This document shows positions 7,934 to 16,862 of a DNA stretch of 64,000 nt, in pieces. The stretch covers positions 151,570 to 215,569 of the forward strand of contig BPGV01000001.1 in the NCBI GenBank assembly GCA_026003215.1, read 5' to 3'. The translations under genes were made by a program, and so were the position numbers. Each line of letters starts with the position of its first letter. Position 1 is the stretch's first letter. The DNA comes from Bacteroidia bacterium. Lineage in GTDB: Bacteria; Bacteroidota; Bacteroidia; SpSt-205. The notes beneath the pieces were generated by a model. That model did no database searches. It was not told the origin of the DNA and was given only the letters and a program-made list of their open reading frames with translations.

Positions 7934-8460
7934 ACTTCGGGATTGCGAATAGGTACCGACTCAAAGGGCGGCAACTCACCAGTCCGCAGCCGTTGAAGGA
8001 TATGGTCTAACTTTTCCGGCGTTACCGAAAAGGCCATACGCCGTCCTTCTATTTGGAGCACGGGGGCCGTATCGCAGGCCCCCAAGCATTCGGCTTCTCG
8101 GAACCAAAAGGTTTTATCCGGGGTGACGCCTTCTTTGTCAAGCTGGTATTTTTCTTGGGCGTAGGCCCAGAGTTCCTGGCCGCCGCATTCGCCGCAAGTG
8201 AAGCAGGTACATATTTCTATGAGCCATTGGCCTTTGCGTTTCGTGAGGTACATCGTGTAGAAAGTGGCTACGCCTTCCACATGGGCGTAAGGGAGGCCGA
8301 GGGTGTCGGCGACCAGCTCCAGGACGGGGGGGCTTAGTTCGCCGAACTTTTCTTGGGCCAGCCAGAGGGTAGGCATGACGGCGCTTTGGCGGGTGGGGTA
8401 TTTGCGACAGAAGGCTTCTATTTGGGCCAGCTCTGCTGGGGTGAAGGTGGGCTTGTCCAT
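7930..8460 (-). CDS. nuoE: NADH-quinone oxidoreductase subunit E, [2Fe-2S] thioredoxin-like
   Basis: A 176-residue protein of the NuoE / 24 kDa family, which carries the N1a [2Fe-2S] cluster beside the NADH-oxidising subunit NuoF of complex I. The cluster cysteines are visible in CTCFTC (C-x4-C) and CLGACDTAP (C-x3-C). The helical N-terminus and the thioredoxin-like fold region (VEGVATFYTMY) match the family. Start ATG 8460 is preferred over an upstream TTG at 8469 because a TAGCTTTG box ends six bases before it and overlaps the TTG. nuoF and the other nuo genes are not nearby; instead carA follows with an ATGA overlap. It could also serve a NAD-dependent hydrogenase or formate dehydrogenase, but nothing here argues for that. 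Confidence 0.9.
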   Translation of the reverse strand: MDKPTFTPAELAQIEAFCRKYPTRQSAVMPTLWLAQEKFGELSPPVLELVADTLGLPYAHVEGVATFYTMYLTKRKGQWLIEICTCFTCGECGGQELWAYAQEKYQLDKEGVTPDKTFWFREAECLGACDTAPVLQIEGRRMAFSVTPEKLDHILQRLRTGELPPFESVPIRNPEV

Positions 8461-8466
8461 GTCAGA

Positions 8467-8474
8467 CAAAGCTA
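8467..8474 (-). promoter_or_regulatory. -7 promoter box of nuoE-carA
   Basis: TAGCTTTG ends six bases before ATG 8460. Confidence 0.75.
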
Positions 8475-8487
8475 CGAAAGCCGCCGC

Positions 8488-8495
8488 TATCTTTG
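8488..8495 (+). promoter_or_regulatory. -7 promoter box of the PfkB kinase gene
   Basis: TATCTTTG ends four bases before ATG 8500; 13 bases separate it from the divergent nuoE box. Confidence 0.8.
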
Positions 8496-8499
8496 CCCC

Positions 8500-9426
8500 A
8501 TGCAGCTTGTCGTCGCCGGCACAATGGCGCTGGATACCATAGAGACCCCCTTCGGCCGGGCAGAAAGAATCGTAGGCGGCGCCGCTACTTATATTGCACT
8601 CGCAGCTTCTTACTATGTGCGGCCTGTCGGGATAGTCTCTATTATTGGTACCGACTTTCCCGCCGAGATGTTGCTAAAGCTGGAGGAGCGCGGCATAGAC
8701 CTCACCGGGGTAGTGCGGCATCTGAGTAAGCCTTCCTTCTTTTGGGCGGGAAGGTATCATGCCGACATGCAGGGACGAGATACCTTGGAGACTCAGCTCA
8801 ATGTATTAGAAGATTTCCCCGACACTATCCCGAATAGCTATAAGGAAGCTCCATTTTTGCTGCTGGGAAACTTAGATCCTCGGCTCCAGAAGCGCATTTA
8901 TGAGCAAATCTCCCCTCGGCCGGCCGTAGTGCTTATGGATACCATGAACTTTTGGATTAGTGGGGCGCGTGAGGCCCTGGAGGAAATGCTCGGCTATGTG
9001 GATATTTTGTCTATAAATGATGAGGAGGCGCGGCAGCTGGCGGGGGATTATTCGCTGCGGCGCTGCGCGCGGGCTATCTTAGCCAAGGGACCGGCCTATT
9101 TGATTGTCAAAAAAGGCGAAAATGGTGCACTACTTTTCACAAAAGAGGGAGAAACTTTCTTTTTCCCCGCCTATCCCTTAGAGGATGTGTTTGACCCGAC
9201 TGGGGCCGGTGATACCTTTGCGGGAGCTATTATGGGATACATTGCGCGGGAAGGAGTCCTTACGTTGGATGTTCTTAAGGAAGCGATTGTACAAGGAACG
9301 ATCTTGGCGGGTATTTGTGTGGAGCGGTTTGGCCCTGAGGCCCTCTTGGCGGTGGACGAGTCGGAGCTCCAACGGCGGCGGGAGGTGCTCCTGCGTATGA
9401 GCCATTTTCTCCGTCTGCCTGCCTAA
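8500..9426 (+). CDS. PfkB family sugar/nucleoside kinase
   Basis: A 308-residue ribokinase-fold enzyme that should transfer the gamma phosphate of ATP to a sugar or nucleoside hydroxyl in the cytosol. The N-terminal GG motif region (GRAERIVGGAATYIALAASY) and the C-terminal signature DPTGAGDTF (residues 232-240, catalytic Asp238) are intact. The substrate cannot be read from sequence; relatives act on ribose, fructose, adenosine and similar compounds. Start ATG 8500 is used although the frame is open further upstream, because the longer reading would run through nuoE and the promoter box lies four bases before 8500. Its stop codon overlaps the stop of the convergent gene by about three bases. 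Confidence 0.88.
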   Translation: MQLVVAGTMALDTIETPFGRAERIVGGAATYIALAASYYVRPVGIVSIIGTDFPAEMLLKLEERGIDLTGVVRHLSKPSFFWAGRYHADMQGRDTLETQLNVLEDFPDTIPNSYKEAPFLLLGNLDPRLQKRIYEQISPRPAVVLMDTMNFWISGAREALEEMLGYVDILSINDEEARQLAGDYSLRRCARAILAKGPAYLIVKKGENGALLFTKEGETFFFPAYPLEDVFDPTGAGDTFAGAIMGYIAREGVLTLDVLKEAIVQGTILAGICVERFGPEALLAVDESELQRRREVLLRMSHFLRLPA

Positions 9427-11921
9427 GGGGCAGGACTTAGCGGCGAAAGGGTAAGCTTTTGGCGGTTTTTATCGCACCAGAAGAGCCAGGGACGTCCTTG
9501 CCAAGGTAGAAGTATGGCTTCGGCAGGTACGCCCGGCAGTCTTACGGGCTTGAGGCCATGCAGTTCGCTGCCTTGGTATAGGGTGTAGCCGGTAGGCATG
9601 TCTAAGAGGAGCCAAAAGACCTTGTCTATTTCTATGAGCTGCCAGCGGCTGCGTTCGGGTACGGGCGTGAGGAGTGTCCCTTTTTCGCGCAGTTCGCCTT
9701 TGGGGGTGTATCGCGCATACAGGAGTTCCCAGCGGTTTGGAGCGGGGCTCGCTAAGATAGTGAGGAGGATGTCGCCATTTTTGAGGAGGGTCAGGTGTGG
9801 ATAGAGGTGGTGCTTGTGGGGGAAGGGGGAGCGCTGTTGCCAGAGCCGTTCGCCTTTGGGGGAGAGCGCAAAGAGGAGGAAGGTCTGCTCATAGGGGCCG
9901 GGGGATTCTTCACAGAAGGTGGCATAGAAGGTGCCATCGGGCGCCATGAGCGCATCGGGGAAGCGCTGCGGTTTTTGGGTAGGGGAGAGCCAGAGCGGGG
10001 GCTCGGGAATCTCGCCTAAGGGGGCATAGGCATAGAGCATCTGGTAGCGGCCGTTTATTTCTTCCTGCCAGAGGTGATGAGCACGGGTAGCCTCAGGGGG
10101 GAAGGTGATAAAGGCGGTATTCTGGAGGGAAGCGCGGGCACGCCAGCCTACTTCCGGGGCAGGAGGCGTCACGCTGCGCAGGTACAGGTCAAAGCCCGTT
10201 TCTTCCATGCTGCGGTTATCTGTCCAGTAGGCGTAGAGCTTCTGGGGATGGGGAAGCCACCGAGCTTCTTGCTGCATACGGTCGGCGTTAGAGACGATAA
10301 AAGGCTTAGGTTGGAAGACTTTTGGGCCTTGTAGGGTGAGTGCTTGGGCAAAGAGATCACATTCTACATCGGATTCCTCTCCCTTCCATAGAACCCAGAC
10401 GGTATCGCCTCGGAAAGTCACTTGGGGTTCTTTTTGGCTGAGGGTGGATTGGGGCGAAAGGGGTTTACCTTGGAGGGGCCACGCTGCCGTAAGGTCTGGC
10501 CGCAGCAGTTGGAGGTAGATCTGGGTTTGGCCGGCGGTATCTCGGTTGTCTTGCCAGAGAAGGAGGAGGTTTTCTTTCCAGGGGTGCGCTTGCAGGCCTG
10601 TCACTTGGGCCAGAGAGGTGGCGCTATTGCCCTGTAAGCGGCGCTGGAAACGAATCGCTCCCTGGGTCGTGATGAGGCCCACCACCGGGTAAGTGCCTTC
10701 TTGTGGGATATCTTCTAAGTAGGCTACCCAGAAGTATTGGAAGTCTTGGGGGGCGGTCTGCAGGCTGTGCTGTTGGAGGGTACCTGTGGCCACAGGCCGG
10801 CCGGTGAAGTCCCATAAAGCTTTTCCATCGGCGTTGTAGCGCTGCATGTAAATATCTCCCTGCAAATGCCGGAAATCTATCCATAAGGCGACGAGTTCAT
10901 TTTGAAAGTAATCTAAGATGAGGTGGGGTTTTTGCTGGGGGCCCGGTAAAGCGAAGAGCGGTACGCCTTCGGGGGCTAAGAGGGGCCGGCCGGTGGAGAG
11001 GTCTATCCGCTGGAAGAAGATATCCCAATCTTGGCGGCGGTTATCTTCCCACACCACCAGGAGCTCAGTGCCGCGTTTGTAGAGCTTAGGGTTTTGCTGG
11101 TGGCCGGCTTCGGTGCAAAGGGGCTTCTCGTAAAGTTTGGTGCCATTTCGGGTATAGCGGATCAGGTATAGATCTTTGCCGTTGCCCGTGAGAGAAGCGC
11201 TTTCATATACGCCAATCAGGCCGCCGTATCCATCACTGATGAACTCGGCATTTTCTACGCTGTGGGCCGGTTGAGAGAGCGGCGTAGGGGTGCTCTCAGC
11301 CTGGCCATTCCACTGCCATTTTTGTACCATAAGCTGCCAGTTTTGGCCCGAGAAAGCTTCCCATATTACCAAGAAGCCTTCCATTCCACTGGGGAGGAGC
11401 CGAGGCTTCCGAGGAGAAGTCTCGGGTGCAGCCAAAAGTTTTTCCCAAGCTTTTTCCCCGGTGGCGGCCCATGCTTGTAAGGAGAGGCCCTTTTCGTTTT
11501 GCAGGAGGAGGATAGCGCCGCCACTGGGCCAAGGGAGCAGGGAAAGCCGCTGTGCTTTTCCGGGGATACTGAACCACCACTGGGTATTCCCTCCCGGGTC
11601 CATAGCGGCGATGTAAGTATTTTTATCTGTGCTCCACGCGAGGAAAAGCCAGTTTCGTTCGCCTACGGTCCCACTCCACGTATGGGTAGGGGTAGTATCG
11701 GTAGGAGAACACAGACACAGGCCACTTCGTCCCAGATTTTCGTAGCCGCTGGTGTCTATGTGGTGAATGTACAAGGCGATATGTCCATTTCGGTTAGCCC
11801 GATAGCCTATCCACGCATCTTGGGCATGTCCCGCAAAAACTTGTAACTCCTGTGCCACTTGGCGTGCAGGGGTAGGGATGCTCCATGTCGCTTGAAGCCA
11901 GAAAAGGAGGGGTAAGCTCAT
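9423..11921 (-). CDS. large exported protein with beta-rich repeats, function unknown
   Basis: An 832-residue protein with a short N-terminal hydrophobic signal (MSLPLLFWLQATWS). The mature part has recurrent segments of the type LLVVWEDNRRQDWDIFFQRID, LVALWIDFRHLQGDIYMQRY and LLLWQDNRDTAGQTQIYLQ, a pattern common in Bacteroidota surface proteins and suggestive of beta-propeller blades. No T9SS sorting domain, catalytic motif or membrane anchor is seen at the C-terminus, so it may be periplasmic. Start ATG 11921 is preferred over 11981 because TACCTTTG ends five bases before it and the 20 upstream codons contain the divergent promoter. It is convergent with, and overlaps, the PfkB kinase stop. 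Confidence 0.65.
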   Translation of the reverse strand: MSLPLLFWLQATWSIPTPARQVAQELQVFAGHAQDAWIGYRANRNGHIALYIHHIDTSGYENLGRSGLCLCSPTDTTPTHTWSGTVGERNWLFLAWSTDKNTYIAAMDPGGNTQWWFSIPGKAQRLSLLPWPSGGAILLLQNEKGLSLQAWAATGEKAWEKLLAAPETSPRKPRLLPSGMEGFLVIWEAFSGQNWQLMVQKWQWNGQAESTPTPLSQPAHSVENAEFISDGYGGLIGVYESASLTGNGKDLYLIRYTRNGTKLYEKPLCTEAGHQQNPKLYKRGTELLVVWEDNRRQDWDIFFQRIDLSTGRPLLAPEGVPLFALPGPQQKPHLILDYFQNELVALWIDFRHLQGDIYMQRYNADGKALWDFTGRPVATGTLQQHSLQTAPQDFQYFWVAYLEDIPQEGTYPVVGLITTQGAIRFQRRLQGNSATSLAQVTGLQAHPWKENLLLLWQDNRDTAGQTQIYLQLLRPDLTAAWPLQGKPLSPQSTLSQKEPQVTFRGDTVWVLWKGEESDVECDLFAQALTLQGPKVFQPKPFIVSNADRMQQEARWLPHPQKLYAYWTDNRSMEETGFDLYLRSVTPPAPEVGWRARASLQNTAFITFPPEATRAHHLWQEEINGRYQMLYAYAPLGEIPEPPLWLSPTQKPQRFPDALMAPDGTFYATFCEESPGPYEQTFLLFALSPKGERLWQQRSPFPHKHHLYPHLTLLKNGDILLTILASPAPNRWELLYARYTPKGELREKGTLLTPVPERSRWQLIEIDKVFWLLLDMPTGYTLYQGSELHGLKPVRLPGVPAEAILLPWQGRPWLFWCDKNRQKLTLSPLSPAP

Positions 11922-11926
11922 CTCGC

Positions 11927-11934
11927 CAAAGGTA
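11927..11934 (-). promoter_or_regulatory. -7 promoter box of the large exported protein gene
   Basis: TACCTTTG ends five bases before ATG 11921. Confidence 0.8.
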
Positions 11935-11954
11935 CCGGCACTATGAGTTTTCTT

Positions 11955-11962
11955 TACCTTTG
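11955..11962 (+). promoter_or_regulatory. -7 promoter box of the 206-residue exported protein gene
   Basis: TACCTTTG ends five bases before ATG 11968; 20 bases separate it from the divergent box at 11927-11934. Confidence 0.8.
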
Positions 11963-11967
11963 CCCGC

Positions 11968-12588
11968 ATGCGGATACTCACCCATATAGGACTGTGGATA
12001 ACTGCAACGCTATTTTGGGGCGGCTGTTGTGGGAATCAGTGGGCTTATGACGAAGCGAATAATACCGTAGAACCTGTGGCACCAGAGACCAGGCTGCTGT
12101 TGCGTAGCGGAATGAGTATCCTCAGCTACCCCTCCGGTCCTTGGGGATATGGAATAAGCATAGTCACACAGGGCGAGCATGCCCCGAATACAAAAGCATT
12201 TGCCATATCGGCCCCTGATACTGCAGGCAATCCTAGCGATGGTTTTCGGATATGGGGGGATGCACGGGGGGAAGCTTTTCGTCCTTTTACGTTTCATGCG
12301 CCCATTACGGTGACAGAGATTCGCGCTCAAAATAAAGAAGTGCGTTGGCCCGACTATGTTTTTAGCCCCACGTATAAGCCTATGAGCCTGAGGGAGATAG
12401 AGGCCTATGCCCGAGCTTATGGGCACTTACCGGGCCTCCCCTCCGCCCAAGAAGTCCAAGAAAAAGGCCTGCCCCTCGTACAGACCCAGGCCGCTCTCCT
12501 GCAAAAGATAGAAGAGCTTACCCTACATGTTATCGCCCTCCAAAAACAAGTAGATTCCCTCAAGGCGCTCCTCTCCCCTCGCCCATAA
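11968..12588 (+). CDS. exported protein with tail-fibre-like C-terminal coiled coil
   Basis: A 206-residue protein with an N-terminal hydrophobic segment ending in GGCCGNQ, possibly a signal peptide or lipoprotein signal although the lipobox is imperfect. The last 80 residues contain WPDYVFSPTYKPMSLREIE, HLPGLPSAQEV and LLQKIEELTLHVIALQKQ. This pattern (DYVF, MSL-E-E, HLPG-PSA, then a heptad coiled coil) is widespread at the C-terminus of Bacteroidota surface and tail-fibre-like proteins and is thought to support trimerisation. The function of the middle part is unknown. It lies 44 bases upstream of the act operon, which has its own promoter. Confidence 0.65.
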   Translation: MRILTHIGLWITATLFWGGCCGNQWAYDEANNTVEPVAPETRLLLRSGMSILSYPSGPWGYGISIVTQGEHAPNTKAFAISAPDTAGNPSDGFRIWGDARGEAFRPFTFHAPITVTEIRAQNKEVRWPDYVFSPTYKPMSLREIEAYARAYGHLPGLPSAQEVQEKGLPLVQTQAALLQKIEELTLHVIALQKQVDSLKALLSPRP

Positions 12589-12611
12589 CTTTTGGACAAA
12601 TGGAACTTCGT

Positions 12612-12619
12612 TACCTTTG
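12612..12619 (+). promoter_or_regulatory. -7 promoter box of the act operon
   Basis: TACCTTTG ends 13 bases before ATG 12633 (19 before the alternative ATG 12639); drives actABCDEF. Confidence 0.75.
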
Positions 12620-12632
12620 CAGCGGTTTTCAT

Positions 12633-13820
12633 ATGCAAATGAAACTTCGTATGCGTGCGCTTCTCCTTGCTGTAGGGGTAGGACTCCTCTGGGCTCAGGA
12701 TGGCAAGGCGCTCTTCCAAGCCAACTGTGCCTCCTGTCATGCGGTCAACCGCCGGGTGGTCGGCCCCGCCCTCAAAGGCGTACACGAACGCTGGGGAAAT
12801 GATGAGCAAGAAATCATAAAGTTTGTTCATAACTCCCAAGCGTACATCAATGGAAACTTCAAAAATAGCGCTTATGCTAAAAAGCTCTTCGAGCAGTATA
12901 ACAGAGCCGTGATGACAGCCTTTACGGGGCTCTCGGATGCCGAGATAAAGGCTATTTTGGATTACATCAAAGCTGAAACGGAGGCGCTTGCCAAAGCAGA
13001 AGGAGGGCAAGCGACGGGGGCAGCGGGCGCACCTGCTGCCAGCTCGGCCGGAGGCGGGAGCGATATAAGTCCTATCCTGTGGGTATTGGTGCTGGCGTTG
13101 GGGGCTATTGCCGCTGCCCTCCTCGTGGCTACCTTAGCCCTCTCCCGACTCCTTCGCCCAGAAAGCGAAGAGGGCAAACCTTCTCTCTGGGAGCGGCTGC
13201 GACCAATCGTTACTTCTAAGCGCTTCGTTGCGCTCCTTGTGTTGGTGGGCTTTGTATGGTGGGTAAGCGCTACTACCGTCAAAGCACGTTCCGTGGGCCT
13301 GCACAAGGGCTATCAACCCGTACAGCCGGTGGCTTTTTCCCATAAAACCCACGCCGGCGAGTACAAAATCGCCTGCCAATACTGCCATATTGGCGTAGAA
13401 AAAGGGAAGTCCGCTACTATCCCCTCCACCAACATCTGCATGAACTGTCACACCTACATCCAAGAAGGCTCTAAATATGGCAAAAAAGAAATCGCCAAGA
13501 TTATAGAGTCATACGAAACTGGCAAGCCCATAGAGTGGGTCCGTATACATAACTTGCCGGATCTGGTATATTTCAATCACGCCCAGCATGTAAAAGTAGG
13601 GGGGATTGCCTGCCAAACCTGCCATGGCCCTGTGGAGGAGATGGACGAAGTGTATCAATATAACGACCTGAGCATGGGGTGGTGTATCAATTGTCACCGC
13701 CAGACTAAGGTGGATCTTACGGCAAACCCTTACTATACTCGGCTACATGAGCAGCTAAAAGAAAAAGAGGTAACAGTGGAGCGTATCGGCGGTTTAGAAT
13801 GTTCCAAATGCCACTACTAA
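12633..13820 (+). CDS. actA: alternative complex III subunit A, hexahaem cytochrome c fusion
   Basis: ActA is the multihaem cytochrome c subunit of alternative complex III, which oxidises menaquinol and passes electrons to periplasmic carriers. The 395-residue chain has a signal peptide (LLLAVGVGLLWA before Gln22), a class I cytochrome c domain with CASCH at 32-36, an Ala/Gly linker, one or two membrane helices (about 150-215), and a classical pentahaem domain with CxxCH at 248-252, 269-273, 327-331, 351-355 and 390-394. That is six haem sites rather than the five of the canonical subunit. The start at 12633 gives a proper signal peptide; ATG 12639 is equally possible. First gene of actABCDEF. 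The role is sure; the function of the extra haem domain is inferred as an added electron relay. Confidence 0.93.
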   Translation: MQMKLRMRALLLAVGVGLLWAQDGKALFQANCASCHAVNRRVVGPALKGVHERWGNDEQEIIKFVHNSQAYINGNFKNSAYAKKLFEQYNRAVMTAFTGLSDAEIKAILDYIKAETEALAKAEGGQATGAAGAPAASSAGGGSDISPILWVLVLALGAIAAALLVATLALSRLLRPESEEGKPSLWERLRPIVTSKRFVALLVLVGFVWWVSATTVKARSVGLHKGYQPVQPVAFSHKTHAGEYKIACQYCHIGVEKGKSATIPSTNICMNCHTYIQEGSKYGKKEIAKIIESYETGKPIEWVRIHNLPDLVYFNHAQHVKVGGIACQTCHGPVEEMDEVYQYNDLSMGWCINCHRQTKVDLTANPYYTRLHEQLKEKEVTVERIGGLECSKCHY

Positions 13821-13833
13821 TTGCAAAAAATAT

Positions 13834-16800
13834 ATGAGCGACATCTCTCGCGACATCCCCGTAGAAGAACTCTTCGTGGAGGGTCCCTCGGGTAGCCGAC
13901 GGGACTTCCTCAAATGGTGCGGTATCACCATTAGCGCAGCTGTACTGGCCGCGTGTGAAAAGACCCCCGTTAAGTACGCTTTGCCTTATGTAAAGAAGCC
14001 GGCAGAACAGCTCCCCAGTGTGCCGGATTACTATGCTTCCAGCTTTTTTGATGGGCAAATCTTCCAATCTGTCCTGGTCAAAGTACGGGATGGCCGCCCT
14101 ATTAAAGTAGAGGGCAATCCTTCGTACCCCCTTACTGAAGGGGGGACCCACGCACGCGGGCAAGCCTCTGTACTCTCTCTCTATGACCATACCCGCCTGC
14201 AAAAGCCTACCATAGATGGCCAGCCGGCCGACTGGTCGGCCTTAGGCACCGCTTTTATGGACCAGCTTAAGGCCCAAGATGCCCAAGGAAAGCTCATATA
14301 TCTCATAACCCCTCCGATTATCAGCCCGAGCCTGCAAGCCCTTATCAACGAATGGCTCAAAGCTTTCAAAAATGCTCGGCATATCGTTTATGAAGCCGAG
14401 TCCTATGATGCGCTTCTCTCGGCCCACGAGGCGCTCTTTGGGCGGCGAGTCCTTCCTACTTATCGGTTTGACAAAGCCGAAGTTATAGTAGGTTTCAATG
14501 CCGACTTTTTGGGTACGTGGATAGATCCCACCACCTTTGCCCGCCAATGGAGCCAAAATCGGGGGCTTTATGCGGGCAAGACGGATATGTCCTTACATAT
14601 TCAGTTTGAGTCGGTACCTACCATTACAGGGCTGAGCGCCGATAGGCGGGTAGCGGCTTCTCCCCAAGAGATCCAACAAGCCATAGTCAGCTTGTATAAC
14701 CACCTGGCCGAGAAAGCGGGGCAACCTCCCATCAGCAGTGAAAAATGGGACACCCCTAAAGGTGATGTGGCTTACGCAGCGGAGCGCCTCTGGCAAGCGC
14801 GGGGTAAGGCCTTGGTGGTAACCCGTAGTCATAGCCCTGCGGTGCAAGCGATGGTCGCTGGCATAAATTGGCTTCTGGATAGCTATGGCCATACGGCTTT
14901 TGTGACCCCAGCCTGTCACCTCCGGAGTGGAAAAGACAGCGATTTTGACGCCTTCTTACAGGCGGCCGAAGCCGGTCAGGTGGGCGCTGTCATCTTTTAC
15001 CAAGTCAATCCCGCCTATGATTATCCGGAAAGCCCCAAAGTACAGGCAATCCTCAAAAGTATCCCTATTACGGCTGCCATTCATACCCATGCCCATGAGA
15101 CAGCCCAGCTATGCAAATACAACTTTGCCGAAGATCACTACTTAGAAAGCTGGGGCGATGCCCAGCCCTATGAAGGACTTTACACTTTGCAACAACCTAC
15201 TATTCCACGCATCTTTTCTACTCGTTCTTTTGCGGAAATCCTCTTGGGGTGGTTGGGTCGTTCGGATTCGTATCTGGAATATTTGCAGGCTTTTTGGGCG
15301 AAAAATATTTACCCGGCGTATCGGGACTATGTAAAGGGCCGAGAGGCAAATAAGATACAGCCTTTCTGGCCAGAGAGAGAAGGCCTGCTTCCCACTGATA
15401 CAGTGGAAAACTTTTGGGTTCGGGCGCTGGAGCGCGGGGTAGTGGCTATGACGGCCCAGCCAGCAGCCCAGCCTGAGGCTAAGTGGGCTCCAGCTCAGTG
15501 GGCGCAGATGCTTCCCCCTGCCGAAGAGGAAGGGCTTACGTTGTATCTCTATGAGAAAGTAGGTATAGGCGATGGCACACAGGCAGGCAATCCTTGGCTG
15601 CAAGAGCTGCCGGACCCGGTGTCACGGGTGGCTTGGGATAACTATGCTGTAATATCGCCGGTCCTGGCCCGGCAGCTTAACCTCCAAACTAACGATGTAG
15701 TGCAGCTCTCGGTGGGGGGGCAGACGCTCAAGCTGCCCGTATATGTGCTGCCGGGGACTGACCCTAAGACTATAGGCGTCGCTGTGGGCTATGGACGCAC
15801 AGCAGGTGGGCGTGCGGCTGTAGGGGTAGGACAAAACGCTTATCCCTTATATCAGCGTCTCTCGTCCGGTCAGCGTACTTGTTCCGCTCCGGGGGTTACG
15901 CTCCAAAAGACTACCGAAACCTATCAGCTCGCACGTATACAGCAGTGGGAGACTTATGTAGGACGCGAGTATGTGCGGGAGGCTTCCCTCAGTGCGTATA
16001 AAGCTGACCCCCACGCGGGTAACCATGAAGAGCCAGAGCTTATCAACCTCTGGTGGATAGAACATCCGCAGCCCGGGCATCGCTGGGGTATGGCCATAGA
16101 CCTTACCACCTGTATCGGGTGTGGGGCGTGTGTCGTGGCTTGTGTGGCAGAGAATAATATTCCCGTCGTGGGACGTGACGAGGTGCGCAGAGGCCGGGAC
16201 ATGCACTGGATACGGATTGATCGTTATTTCACCTCCACGAAAGGACACACGGGCAAGCCAGAGGAGTTTCCGGCGGCGCCACCCGAAGATTTTCCTCGGG
16301 CGTTCTTCCAACCGATGCTGTGTCAGCACTGCGACCATGCGCCCTGTGAAACGGTGTGCCCCGTGCTGGCTATCGCGCATAGCTCCGAAGGGATCAACCA
16401 ACAGGTCTATAACCGCTGCGTAGGTACCCGCTACTGTGCCAACAACTGCCCCTACAAGGTGCGCCGCTTCAACTGGTTTGATTATACCAACGCGGAGAGG
16501 TGGGTGTTCAACCCCGTGGATGAACTCGGACGGATGGTGCTTAATCCCGATGTGACGGTGCGCGCGCGGGGCGTAATGGAGAAATGTAGCTTTTGCGTGC
16601 AACGCATCCAAGCTGCTAAACTGGAAGCTAAAAAGGCCCAGCGTCCGCTTAGGGACGGCGATGTCAAGACGGCCTGTCAGCAAGCTTGCCCTACGGGCGG
16701 CATTGTCTTTGGCGACCTCAACGACCCCGAAAGCCTCGTCTCTAAACGTGCCGCCGAACCCCGAGGCTATTACGCCCTCTCCGAGCTCAATGTGCGTCCC

Positions 16801-16860
16801 TCCATCCGGTACATGGTCAAGGTTCGTAACGAAGAACTTCCTCAACCTCAACACGCATAA
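13834..16860 (+). CDS. actB: alternative complex III subunit B, molybdopterin-like / iron-sulfur fusion
   Basis: A 1008-residue ActB subunit, a fusion of a molybdopterin-oxidoreductase-like domain (without cofactor in characterised complexes) and a ferredoxin-type iron-sulfur domain on the periplasmic side. A twin-arginine signal SRRDFLKW lies at about residues 21-28, followed by a hydrophobic stretch and a Cys that could be lipidated (AVLAACEK). The C-terminal third has four Cys clusters: CIGCGACVVAC, CQHCDHAPCETVCP, CVGTRYCANNCP and CSFCVQRI...CQQACP, consistent with several [4Fe-4S]/[3Fe-4S] centres. It starts 13 bases after actA and ends 2 bases before actC. Identity is supported by both its domains and the complete operon. 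Confidence 0.96.
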   Translation: MSDISRDIPVEELFVEGPSGSRRDFLKWCGITISAAVLAACEKTPVKYALPYVKKPAEQLPSVPDYYASSFFDGQIFQSVLVKVRDGRPIKVEGNPSYPLTEGGTHARGQASVLSLYDHTRLQKPTIDGQPADWSALGTAFMDQLKAQDAQGKLIYLITPPIISPSLQALINEWLKAFKNARHIVYEAESYDALLSAHEALFGRRVLPTYRFDKAEVIVGFNADFLGTWIDPTTFARQWSQNRGLYAGKTDMSLHIQFESVPTITGLSADRRVAASPQEIQQAIVSLYNHLAEKAGQPPISSEKWDTPKGDVAYAAERLWQARGKALVVTRSHSPAVQAMVAGINWLLDSYGHTAFVTPACHLRSGKDSDFDAFLQAAEAGQVGAVIFYQVNPAYDYPESPKVQAILKSIPITAAIHTHAHETAQLCKYNFAEDHYLESWGDAQPYEGLYTLQQPTIPRIFSTRSFAEILLGWLGRSDSYLEYLQAFWAKNIYPAYRDYVKGREANKIQPFWPEREGLLPTDTVENFWVRALERGVVAMTAQPAAQPEAKWAPAQWAQMLPPAEEEGLTLYLYEKVGIGDGTQAGNPWLQELPDPVSRVAWDNYAVISPVLARQLNLQTNDVVQLSVGGQTLKLPVYVLPGTDPKTIGVAVGYGRTAGGRAAVGVGQNAYPLYQRLSSGQRTCSAPGVTLQKTTETYQLARIQQWETYVGREYVREASLSAYKADPHAGNHEEPELINLWWIEHPQPGHRWGMAIDLTTCIGCGACVVACVAENNIPVVGRDEVRRGRDMHWIRIDRYFTSTKGHTGKPEEFPAAPPEDFPRAFFQPMLCQHCDHAPCETVCPVLAIAHSSEGINQQVYNRCVGTRYCANNCPYKVRRFNWFDYTNAERWVFNPVDELGRMVLNPDVTVRARGVMEKCSFCVQRIQAAKLEAKKAQRPLRDGDVKTACQQACPTGGIVFGDLNDPESLVSKRAAEPRGYYALSELNVRPSIRYMVKVRNEELPQPQHA

Positions 16861-16862
16861 CT

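Noticed and set aside
15847-16854. Long open frame (335 codons) on the reverse strand of actB
   Set aside because: It is exactly opposite the conserved iron-sulfur part of actB, has no promoter box or recognisable domain, and is explained by codon composition.
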